A DNA stretch of 64,000 bases. Source: Nissolia schottii (lineage: Eukaryota > Streptophyta > Magnoliopsida > Fabales > Fabaceae). Made by a program: the position numbers and the translations under genes. Below the pieces are notes generated by a model that was not told the origin of the DNA, made no database searches, and worked only from the letters and a program-made list of their open reading frames with translations. Shown piece after piece: positions 48,811 through 59,600 of this stretch (position 1 is its first letter; each line of letters opens with the position of its first letter). The stretch lies in the NCBI GenBank assembly GCA_003254905.1, contig QANU01006828.1:811886-875885 (forward strand). Reading direction: 5' to 3'.

Positions 48811-51800
48811 GAATGTCATAGGTTATGAAAATTGTATTTTACTAAAAAGTTCATTTTACCTTCAAAAAATGCATATTAACAATAATGTTTGATGTTAATG
48901 AAGAAGAAAAGACTATTACCTAGAAAAGATGACTATCATATTAACGATAAACTTTATTTTTTTTTTACGAAAAATACATGGCTATAGCTTATGAATGATG
49001 ACCTTTAATCTAAAATGTCATTTTTAGTAAAAAAAAAAAAGAGAGAGAAGTTAAGATGCTATAGAAATTGCAATTTATCGAAAAATCATTTTTAAGTGAA
49101 AATCTAATGCATAGTCTACCAAAAATGCCTATTTTTGATAAAGTTTACTTTTAACGAAAAAAGCATGGCTATTGCCTATGAAAGATGACCATTAATTAAA
49201 GAAGTTGTTTTTAGTTATACCGTAAAGGCCATAGGATACGAAAATTACACTTTACCGGAAATCAGTTTTGAGCTATAATCCAAGGCAATGTCTATTGTTG
49301 ACAATTGACATAGTTTGTTTTTAACAAAAAAGACATGACCATAGCTTATGTAAGATAACATTAATCTAAGATATGATTTTTAGTGAAATAGAGAAGGTAA
49401 AGGGTAAAGAAATTGCAGTTTGCAAAAAATCATATTTGAATGAAAACCCAAGACCTATGAAAATGTCTATTTTTGATAAAGTTTGTTTTCAACGAAAAAG
49501 ACATGACCATAATTTATGAAAGATGATCATTAATAAAAGAAGTCATTTTTAGTGTGAAAGAGAAGATCATATATAGGCTACAGAAATTGCACTATACCAA
49601 AAATCATGTTTGAGCGAAAATACAATGCGCCTTCGAAAAATGAAAATTAAAGATAAACTTTTTTTTTCATGAAAAATACATGGCTATAACCAATGAAAAA
49701 TGACAATTAATGTAAGAAGTCATTTTTCGTGAAAAATGGAAGGTTATATACACTACAGAAATTGCAATTTATTGAAATTTATATTTGAGTTAAAATCCTA
49801 GACATAGTTTATGAAAAATGCATACTAATAAAAAGTTTGTTTTTAGCGAAAAAGACATAGCTATAGGCTATGGAAGATGACCATTAATTTAATAAGTCAT
49901 TTTTAGTTAAAAAAATTAAAACGTAATAGGCAACGAAAGTTTCAATTTACCGAATATCATTTTTGAGTAAACATCTGAGGCTATAGCCTACAAAAATGCA
50001 TACTAATGGTAAACTTTGTTTTTAATGAAAAAAACATTACTGCAACCTATGAAATATGTCTCTTAATCTAAAAAACATTTTTAGTGGAAAATACAAGGTC
50101 ATAGGCTGCAAAAATTGCAAACTAAAAATCATTTTTAACTTAAAATCCAAGGCTAGCCTATGAAAAATGCATATTAACGATAAACTTTGTTTTTGACGAA
50201 AAAGACATGGTTATAGACTATGAAATATGACAATTAATGAAAGAATATGTTTTTAGTGAAAAATAAAAAGGTCATTGGCTTCGAAACTTGAAATTTACTG
50301 AAAATCATTTTCAGTGAAAATCCAAGGCTAATCCTTCGAAAATGCTTATTAACGATAAACTTTGTTTCTAACGAAAAAGACATGACTATAATCAATGAAA
50401 GATGACCATTAATCTAACATGTCATTTTTAGTGAAAAATAGAAGATTATAGGGTAGGAAAATTGAAATTTAATGGAAATAATTTTGCAGTGAAAATCCAA
50501 GGCTATTCGAAAAATGCATATTAACGATAAAGTTTTTTCTACAAAAAAGACATGGTTATAGTCTATGAAAGATGACAATTAATACAAGTCATTTTCAGGG
50601 AAAAATTGCAGGTCATAGGCTACATAAATTAAATTTTTCAAAATTTATTTTTGAGTGAGAATCTAATGTTATAGCCTACGAAGAATACATTTTAACGATA
50701 AACTTTATTTTTGAAGAAGAAGATGTGGCTATGAAAGATGAAAAATAATCTAAGCAGTCTTATTATTGAAAAATAGAAGGTTAAAGACTACGAAAATTAT
50801 AATTTATCGAAAATCATTTTTGAGTGAAAATCCAAGGAAAAAAATGAATATCAACGATAAACATTTCTTTTCACGAAAAAGACATGGCTATAACTTATGA
50901 AAGATGACCATTAATCTAAGAAGTTATTTTTAGTGAAAAATAGAAGGTCATAGGCTACATAAATTGAAATTTACCAAAAATCATTTTTGAGTTAAAATCA
51001 TTGTACGAAAAATGCATATTGACAATAATTTTTTTTGACGAAAAAGACATGGCTATAACATATGAAAGATGACCACTTATTGAAGAAGTCATTTTTAGGG
51101 AGAAAATAAAAGGCCATAGCCTACAAAAATTGCTATTTATCAAAAATCATTTTGGAGTTAAAATCCAAGGCTATATATAGCCTATGAAAAATGCATATTG
51201 ACTATAAGCTTTTTTTGACGAAAAAGACATGACTATAAACTATGAAAGATGACCGCTAATTGAAAAAATCGTTTTTAGTGAAAAATAAAAGGTCATAAGA
51301 TTCAAAATTTCAATTTACCAAATATCATTTTTGAGTAAAAATCCAAGGCTAGCCTACGAAAAATGCATACTAACAATAAACTTTATTTTTAATGAAAAAG
51401 ATATGGTTATAGCCTAAGAAAGATGATCATTAATTTAAGAAGTTATTTTTAGTGAAACATACAAGGCCAAGGTACATAAATTTCAATTTACTTAAAATCA
51501 TTTTTGAGTGAAAATCTAAGGCTATAGCATAAGAAAAATGCATACTAACGATAAACTTTGTTTTTTTTTTTCAAAAAAGGCATGACTATAGCCTATGAAA
51601 GATGACCATTAATCGAAGAAGTCATTTTTAGTGAAAAATAGACGGTCATAGGCTACGAAAATTACAATTTTCCGAAAATCATTTTTGAGTTAAAATCCAA
51701 GGCTATACGAAAAATCAATGCTAATGAAAGCATATTTTTCTAACGAAAAGACAAGACTATAGCCTATGAAAGATGACCATTAATTTAATAAGTTATTTAT

Positions 51801-51876
51801 AGTGAAAAATACAATGTGATAGGCTACGAAATTGCAATTTACCGAAGATCAATTTTGTGTGAAATCCAAAGCTATA
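48811..51876. repeat. Satellite-like tandem array: about 17 copies of a ~173-bp unit
   Basis: The landmark ACATGGCTATAG and variants recurs at 48976, 49163, 49333, 49501, 49678, 49855, 50034, 50205, 50380, 50550, 50722, 50882, 51047, 51227, 51401, 51580 and 51751. Spacings are 160-187 and average about 173. Each unit contains three related ~58-base subunits, two of which start at the palindrome GGCTATAGCC and continue CCTAYGAAARATG; the other starts GGTCATAGGCTACG. Each is followed by an AT-rich block and, in two of them, by CATTTTTNAGTGAAAA. The array is therefore a higher-order repeat of a smaller ancestor. It is AT-rich and non-coding. Copies differ by many substitutions and small indels, so it is not freshly amplified. 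Confidence 0.95.
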
Positions 51877-52169
51877 ATTGTGATGACCCTTAGAAAAGGA
51901 AGAGGGAAAAAAAGGAAACGTTGGTGCGCTTGAGTGACACAGAGCAGAGAGGGCGCTGCAATGCCTGTTGCACGCTGCAGCGGCTCGCTGTTTGGGGTGT
52001 CACATCAAATGCATTATAGAAAGAGGTCTCCCCCTCCTCTATATTCTCCTCATGAGTGTTTAAACTTGGTAATTCACTCAAGAGCCTGAGAGATCTCACT
52101 TTTATGAGACTTTTTGCTTCAGTTATTTTTATTTCTTTTCTCCTTCACATTTTTCATTCATGGAAAAAC
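51877..52169. other. Unassigned 290-bp segment between the satellite and the gypsy fossil
   Basis: This segment is less AT-rich than the satellite (GCGCTTGAGTGACACAGAGC, CTGCAGCGGCTCGC). It matches nothing in the window. It might be the edge of another decayed mobile element. No gene is seen. Confidence 0.3.
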
Positions 52170-54030
52170 TGTAACATCCCGGAGTTTATCCTTTACAAAA
52201 ATTTCGCATAATAAATAAATATGAGTCAATTATGAAGACTGAAAAATTAAATTACTAAATTTAATTCCTAAAATACCAATCAAATAGTGATTTCACAATC
52301 TCACGGGATTTCGCGAGGTTCGGGTTGATTTTCGATCATCACCGAAATTTATTTATGACTCAAAGGCGTCCATAAAATACACTGATATGAAAACAAATTC
52401 AATAAGGCCCAAACAAAATTAAATAACTAATAAGAAAAAATTAAGGGGTCATAATAGTATGTCTGAAATATTTTTAGGATATCCAGATATGAACATTTAA
52501 AGATAAAACGCGATCAAACATGATCGCAAAATAAATTGACCTGATTTGGGAATTAATTCCCACGTCAGTAGAAGGAAAATAAAGAAAAAAAATAAAGAAA
52601 AGGTAAAAAGGGGAAAGAATTAAAAGGATGAAGGGCTAAAGGATAAAACAAAATTTAGGATATAAAAGGAAATAAAAATTAAAGGAAGGGTAAAAGGGTG
52701 ATTAAGCTTAAAAGATAATTTTTTTATAAAGAGGAAAAGAATTGGGAAAAAAAACAAATGGCTTCCCGGGGAAGCCAAAGGCCACCCCCTGGGGCCTATA
52801 AATCCGGACGGCCTCAGTGCCATTTTCTCAAGTTTTTTGACCTGCTATATTGTTACTCTGTCCGTTATGCGCGCGACAATCAATCCATCGAGTTTAGGAA
52901 AAATAGCATGATCATCTTAAAACTCTCGGGAGTCATTTCGGATAACTTCCTATCGTGCCTGAAAAGGTGGGTAATCCTAGATCACTGTCTATGTGGTTTA
53001 TGTAAAAACTATGTTTAGTATGCTGCATGAACATTGTTTTAAAAAATATAACTATGTTTGTTGAAAGTGTGGATCCTAAATAGTGTACCGTAGAGAGACG
53101 ATAGTTGGTAAATTGCAGATTTAGTACGTGTAAAGTATGTTTACAGGATAAATCTTAGTATTGTATTAGCGAGTGTTTTGTAATATGTTTTATGGTAATT
53201 TAACAGGTCTGTGCTATTATACCCGGTATTCAATGAAATATTTTTATTATTAATTATTATGGTACATTGGTCTATGATATTATTTATATCGTGCTCTAAT
53301 GCTAAAATTGGGACAGGTATTGTTTTATATTAAGGTGTTTATATAACTATATATATGTAGATAATAAAACAAGAAAATATAGTTATTTGTTAGTGGGAGG
53401 ACTACTGATTCGCCCCCTCTAACCTAGGAAGAGTTCTCAGACGCCTTCATGGATAAGTATCTCCCTGCCAACTGCAAGTAGAAACTTGCTACTAAGTTTG
53501 AGAGGTTGACTCAGGCTCCTGGTATGTCAGTGGCAGAGTATGAGAAAAGATTCACCAAGCTTTCTTATTATGCACCTTATATGTTGGTTACTGAAATCAA
53601 GAAGAATAGGAGATTCGGCAAGGGGCTAGCAGAGCAGAGCAGAGCCCATGGTCAATACTCTCTTACCGCAAGTGACACAGCTTCCTTTCATAGATCTGGT
53701 TGACGCTGCCGAAGGGAAGAGCTGCTAAAGAGAGTGGCATGAAGCCAAAGGTGCGGGGGAGCTTTTTTGGTGGCTTAAGTTCTGGGGAAGTCTGGGGATA
53801 TCAAGGGGGCCAACAGGCGATGTTAGGAGGGACTGATGCTTCTGGCCCCACTCCTATGAGCAATTTAGGTTCGAGTCCTATCTAGGGAACATGTCGTTGT
53901 TAGGCACACAAAAATCTGGACATACAGGTACGCAGGGATTAGGGCAGTCAGGGTTCCACCAGCAACAGTGTAAGACTTGTGGGCAAAACCATCAGGGGTC
54001 ATGTTACAAAATGGCTGGGATTTGTTATCT
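52170..54030 (+). mobile_element. Fossil of a Ty3/gypsy LTR retrotransposon (LTR plus part of gag)
   Basis: The left end TGTAACATCCCGG is a typical start for the LTR of a plant gypsy element. The long LTR-like stretch that follows includes a TATA-like CCTATAAATCCGG near 52797. From about 53425 there is gag-like coding sequence of the Tekay/Del chromovirus type (for example SVAEYEKRFTKLSYYAPYML near 53525), then a zinc-knuckle-like part near 53970. No pol, integrase or right LTR is present. The element is clearly broken, with several breaks, and looks old. It sits at the right edge of the satellite array. Confidence 0.7.
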
Positions 54031-54039
54031 ATTTACTAA

Positions 54040-54300
54040 TTTAAATAAAACTTCAACATCCATAAATTAAAAATCTAATAGATCAACAAAAATTTAAATT
54101 GTAACAACAATCTAATATTTAAACAAAAATTCATACATCAATCAAAATTGCAACTCCATAGATCAAGAAAAAAGTTCCATCATCAACATAAATTTAAACT
54201 TTCAATAATGAAACATCTAAAAAATTTAGTCTAACACAAACCATTAAATAAAACACACAAACAAGACGAGCAATCATGCTTTGTATGTTATTCACCCCTA
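54040..54300. repeat. Dispersed repeat, copy A (shared with 62240-62450)
   Basis: Blocks such as CAACAATCTAATATTTAAAC, AAAATTCATACATCAATC and AATAATGAAACATCTAAA occur in the same order and orientation here and at 62240-62450. Family unknown. Confidence 0.7.
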
Positions 54301-54469
54301 CACATGAGCAAGCATGTATGATTGAATTGCAATTTTTCATCTTTTAATGTGAGAGTGAGAAATAAAAGAGAGATAGAGTTTTTTAATTTAGAATTTCTAA
54401 AAACAAAAATTAAAACAATAAAATTATATTAATAAAGATGTTTGCATAAATTACCACAAAAAATGATAT

Positions 54470-54530
54470 TAGTCTAGTGATTAAAGAACTGCCTTGATAT
54501 GTTGATTATTTTTAGTTCGAGTTCCAATAA
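54470..54530 (+). repeat. tRNA-derived (SINE-like) remnant
   Basis: TAGTCTAGTGA (54470-54480) fits the Pol III A box except for its last base. AGTTCGAGTTCC (54514-54525) fits the B box closely, with normal 33-base spacing. No cloverleaf can be drawn, so this is a SINE-like or tRNA-pseudogene remnant. Confidence 0.45.
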
Positions 54531-54600
54531 AGATAATGTAAGTTTAATTTTTTGATAAAATCCATATGAATATATTTATAGACTTCTCTTTTTTTTTTAA

Positions 54601-54715
54601 AATAAAAATGACTTTTTTGAGATTGATTGTCATCTTTTATAAGACATATATAATCTTGTCCTTTTCGTCAAAACTAACAATTTTATTAATGAACATTTTC
54701 CATAAATAATAGTTT
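54601..54715 (-). repeat. Diverged satellite unit in inverted orientation
   Basis: The reverse complement reads GACGAAAAGGACAAGATTAT then AAAAGATGAC and AAAGTCATTTT, the order of the ~173-bp unit at 48811-51876. It lies beyond the gypsy fossil and on the opposite strand. Confidence 0.65.
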
Positions 54716-54719
54716 TGTA

Positions 54720-54990
54720 TGTCTATTAACCTTAAAACATCCTTTTAACAAAAAAAAAAAAAAACTAATTTTTAACTATTAGGCATGGCTATAGACTAAA
54801 AAAAATTTATCTATTAACAAACTAAAATGTTTTCTAAGAGTTCTGGGTCATAAGCTGCGAAAAAAAGGCTTTCAACCAAAAAAAATAACTTTTTTAACAA
54901 AGAAATTATATCTTTTACAAATTATACAAGATTATAAGCTATTAAAAATACTAATTAGCAAAAAGAAAAATCCTTTATTATTACCAATAG
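54720..54990 (+). repeat. Diverged satellite relic in forward orientation
   Basis: GGCATGGCTATAGACTAAAA at about 54783 and GGGTCATAAGCTGCGAAAAA at about 54846 are decayed landmarks of the ~173-bp unit, in the array's own orientation. The copy is much more diverged than the main array. Confidence 0.5.
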
Positions 54991-55046
54991 GCAGAAACAT
55001 GTTTGTACCAAAAATTATAACATGTACTAAACAAAACCATCACAAC

Positions 55047-56029
55047 TATGGTTATCAAAATTGCGTTTTAACTCGTAAACTCGTACGAGTTTACGTTCCT
55101 AATTAGTACAATCGAGCTGATTCACACGTAAACTCATTTCTAGGTAAACACGGGTAAACTCCTGTGAACTCGCATAAAATCGCGAGTTTACTGGTGAGCT
55201 CACGAGTTTACCACAGTTGTGATTTTTTTTAAAGACAAAACAAGCAAAACAACGTCGTTTTGCACATCTGAGCTTTTAGATTTAGGTCGTTTGAGTGTTT
55301 CAAAATTGTTATTCACATTTGCACCTACAATCGTGCTCCGTCGTGCCATCGTGTTCCGTTGTGCTCCTCCATTGTGCTTCATCACTAATCCATCGTATGT
55401 ATTTCATCCTTTTCTCAGAGATCTTTCCTGCCAGGGTGCGTGACCTCTGCGTCGTTATCTGTGCTTTACTGTTTTGGATTGGAGACATCATTGTCACATA
55501 CTCGCTTCCTGTGATGCTCAGTACTATGAGACTCGCTAGTATCTTCGGTGTTTATGTTGTTGTGTGTGTTATCTCTTGGATGTTTGTGTTCTTGAAGGTT
55601 CCAGAAACAAAAGACATATCCCTCAAAGTCATCACCGAATTATTTGCTGTCGGCTCGAAGTAGGTTACTTCTATCAAGAATGAGTGACATTGTTCTTTAT
55701 ATACATTTGCTATGTTGGTTGCTCAACACACTGCCTCTCTCTTGTGTTGATAAATTTTGCTTATCATTAAGTTTATGTGGAAGAGGATATGTTCTAATTC
55801 AAACGTGTATTATGTATGAATTAAACTTAGAACTCATATATCTGTTCTTTGTTATGGAGTTGAAAATATTTATGAATTTCAAGTTTTATTAAATATATTT
55901 TTATAGCATATTAGTTTTTTAAAATATTTTTTTAAATATTTTTTTAATAATAAGTAAACCTGTACGAATTTATAATCAATTTACAAACGCTCCAAGAGTT
56001 TACTTAAACTCTCGAGTTTGATAACCTTG
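55047..56029. mobile_element. hAT-like non-autonomous element carrying a host gene fragment
   Basis: The element is flanked by an exact 8-bp direct repeat, ATCACAAC (55039-55046 and 56030-56037). Its ends are inverted: TATGGTTATCAAAA at the left and, read inward from the right, CAAGGTTATCAAAC, with ten consecutive identical bases. An 8-bp target duplication with short TIRs is the hallmark of the hAT superfamily. Subterminal GTAAACTC/GAGTTTAC motifs in both directions (55070-55215 and 55955-56020) fit that too. It encodes no transposase. Inside lies the 3' end of a sugar transporter gene (55397-55663), so this is a gene-capturing (Pack-type) element of about 983 bp. Confidence 0.8.
55397..55663 (+). 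pseudogene. Captured 3' fragment of a tonoplast sugar transporter (TST/TMT) gene
   Basis: An 88-residue open frame from the ATG at 55397 to the stop at 55661-55663. From SEIFPARVR onward it matches the C-terminal end of plant tonoplast monosaccharide transporters (TST/TMT, MFS sugar porters): ICALLFWIGDIIVTYSLPVM is transmembrane helix 10-11 and WMFVFLKVPETKD the end of helix 12. The intact protein has over 700 residues; only about 83 are present, so it cannot transport. Two signature glycines are changed to Asp (RVRG to RVRD and PETKG to PETKD), each explainable by one G-to-A change. The fragment lies wholly inside the hAT-like element. Upstream, TTTTCTCAG just before the homology could be a retained acceptor site. 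Transcription is possible but not shown. Confidence 0.85.
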
Positions 56030-56037
56030 ATCACAAC

Positions 56038-56629
56038 AACTTTGTTTCTTTAAAACTATGGTTATCTAGTTATCCAATTGATACTACGTTATGGCAAATA
56101 AATCTTAATTCGAAGAAGGAAAAAAAATCTCAGATAGTTATTTCAAAGTTTTGGTATTTGCTAGTCTATTGTAGTAGTGGAAAAGTGGACTAAAAAATTC
56201 ATAGGATGAAAAAATAATAATAATTGAGAAACAATTTATTGGAGAGAATGTTGGCCAAGTTCCAGAGGCTATTCAACCAAGCAATGCCTCCACAGAATGG
56301 ATTTACAAGTTACAAAATTATTGAAGATGCATTTCAAAATTACACATATTTAAGGGGGGAAAAGTGTGAAAAAATATCAACACTTGCAAGGCAAACACGC
56401 CTGTGTGTGTTCTAAATAGCAATTACCTCTTAGCAAGGAAACAAAAAAAAAAAAAAACCTCTGCATATGTATACACTGAAATTCAGCTTACCTGAGTTTT
56501 TGTGGGAAACAGAAAAATATAAAGATCAAAATTAAGAGATTATTAAAAAACCTTCCATATTGCTCCTTGTATGGATAACATCAAATGCTTCTTCGTCAAA
56601 CCCCAAAATGGAACCATCCACAAAGCCTT
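56038..56629. other. 3' flank of the OGDH gene
   Basis: AT-rich spacer and probable 3' UTR of the gene that ends at 56630. The 63-residue frame at 56224-56415 resembles nothing. Nothing else is seen. Confidence 0.5.
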
Positions 56630-59600
56630 TTAGTATGGGAAACCGACTGGTTCCCGATGAAGGGCTTTCTCGGCAATCTCGGCCTGCTCCTTCTGGTGAA
56701 CCTTGAGGAAACCAGTGGCAGTGGCTGCGGATGGAGCGCGGCCGACATACTTGACATCATCGTAACCTCCCCTTCCTATGGCTTTCATGGACGAGATGAG
56801 TCGCGGTAACACATAAGTGTATCCACCCATGTTCATTGGCTCTTCTTGACACCAAACAACCTCAGCATCTATGGTAGAAACAAACAAAATAAAATAAAAG
56901 ATAAATAACCATAAAGTGAATATTTAAACCATACCATTTTCAGTTCAACAAAATTTTCAAAAACGAAAAAAAAAAAATCACTAATTAGTTCTCAATGTTC
57001 AATTTTTTTTCTATTTGGAGAAATGTGCTTAGCTTAACAGCCAAAAATGAAAAATTAACACCTTATTGCCAGATAGTCGTGTGACAATTTCACATGTCAT
57101 GGTAATACATAAATTTTTACCACTGACTTAATTCTTGTAGGACCCAAGCTAGGGCCATCCTCCTAACCAATGGTAAAAATATATACATAAGCAGTTTGTG
57201 CAAAATTTTCGTGAAATTTCCGCATGTGATGATTCATGTGAATATATCAGAACCAATTCAGAATGAACATTTTGTAACACTATAAATACGCACTTGGATA
57301 TCGTTTAAGCTCTCTCTGGACAAGGTCATAGGGGAAAGGACAAAGCTGTTCCACCCTACATATTGCAACATCCTTTGCCTCAACCTTTGTTCGGTGCTCA
57401 TCAAGTTCATAGTAAACCTGCAAGGGATAGTTGATACCAGTGGTTATGAACAGCATGTTCAGAAAACAATGGATATCTAGACATAATACACAAAACATAT
57501 GTAATTCAAGTACTAGATAAAATTCGTAAATGTATTTCTTATAAAATCCACAGGATGAAATAAAAAGATAATGCAAAGACACAGCCAGCATCAAAAACCT
57601 TTCCAGAACAAAGTACTAGACGCCTAACACCCTCCTCAAGGTCTGAGTGGTCATTTTGGTCTTTTATGAGGCGCTTAAATCTGGTTCCTTGTTTGTCAAA
57701 ACCAGGGTGGCCTTGCACATCATCAAACTCGGTTAGATTAGATCTGCAAGCCTTACTACGGAGCAGGTTCTTAGGGGACATTACAATGAGAGGTTTGCGG
57801 AATTCTCTATGTATCTGTAAGAAGGAAATTCGCAGCGTATGAGAAAATAAGGAACATTAATTTAAGTTACAAAGTTAACACTTATCACCTAATTATACCA
57901 ACCTGCCTCCGTAAAACATGGAAAAAGTTAGCCGGAGTTGTGACATTCACAATCTGCAAATTACACTCCTGAATCTGTTTACGAAGAGTTGGATCCATCT
58001 CCGGAATAATATAAGGATTGTCATCAGCCATCTGCCATTAAATTAGTGGACAAAAGTTATTAACAAACTAAATAGTAAATACATAATAAATTGAGAAATC
58101 AACAGGGAAAATGCAACAAGGCTAAAAGGAAGAACCAAAGTAATCAGCAGCACAGCATTGTTTAAGTTAATTGCTTGTTTGCGCAAAAAAGTAAAAACAA
58201 GATTCCAACCTTCAATCTAATTTCAACAGAATTTTTTCCTTTACTCTCCTTTCTCCCTAGTATTAGCCCGAGTTTCCACATTTAGAGGTGGTTGGTTTCA
58301 ATGATTTTAGTTTCAATTTCAGCATTATTTACTTGACTTTACCTTTGATATCCCCACACTACTCCAACTATGCCCAAGAGTGTCATCAATTTAATCCCTC
58401 CAATCATGCAAAATGCATTCAAATTAGTACCTCGTAGGACTCCATCACTCTCATATCTCTCAATTTGACAAATGACCAAAGAATTGACATTTTACATTAT
58501 TGAGGGATTAGTTTGTTGAGATCAATATTTCCAATCAAAATGATAATGTGTGTATCTTTGTAGGATGAAAAACAAGGTTTTACTCTATACTTTTTATATA
58601 GCATACATTTAGTTCAAGTTGATATACCGATCACTAGCTATGATTGCTATCAACCTCATCAATCAACAAATGCAACACAGAAAAACAAGAGGCAAACAAA
58701 CAATGGCTCAAGTTGGCTAGTAGGTACAAGCAGAAGAACAAAAGCTTATAATTTCGAGAAAATTAAAACATAGATTCACAAGAGAACCTGAAGAAAGCGT
58801 TCCAATCTTGCACTTGAGTGCTCAGGGCCCTGGCCATCATAACCATGAGGAAGTAACACAACAAGCCCAGTCTGACGGAGCCACTTAGCCTCACCAGAAG
58901 TCAAGAAATTGTCAAATATCACATGAGCCCCATTAGCAAAATCACCAAATTGAGCCTCCCAAATCACCAGTGAATTGGGATTTTCCATTGAGTAACCCAA
59001 TTCAAATCCAAGAACACCAAACTCGGAAAGAGAGCTGCATATAGTTTCAAAATTTTCTTAGAGACGAGACTAAAAACAGAAAACAATCCATCACTAGTTC
59101 AATATAAGTATGAAGTTTTTTTTAATAAGTTTTTATAATATGAAGTGGATTATACAGCCATTTATAATTTAAGATGTAATGCAGCCATCGACAAGGCGGC
59201 ACAAAACATACAAAAGAAAAATGGGAGAATGGAAGGAATAACAATCCATAATACTAAAAATACATGTGCTTGTAACATTTAAAAAGCAAATCCATGAATA
59301 TGTAAAACACGCTCATGCTAGAATGGTAATTATCTGAAGAACAAAAGAAAGATTACCTATTGCTAACGGTAAACATCTCTTCATTTTGGTTCATTATAAT
59401 ATGGTCAAGGGGGCAATATTTCTCCCCCGTTGTCTGATCATGAACTACAGCATGGCGGTGACTAAATGTTCCTCTTTCAACATCCTGGCCACTTAATCGA
59501 ACATGGTTACCTTCAACTACCAACGTAGCATAAGCAAGTGCTTCGGCAAAACCCCAGTCAATATCTTCCCCTGTTTCAATCATTTGGGCACGTTGCTCGT

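Noticed and set aside
56224-56415. 63-residue open frame downstream of OGDH
   Set aside because: Resembles no protein and lies in a probable 3' UTR or spacer. Chance open frame.
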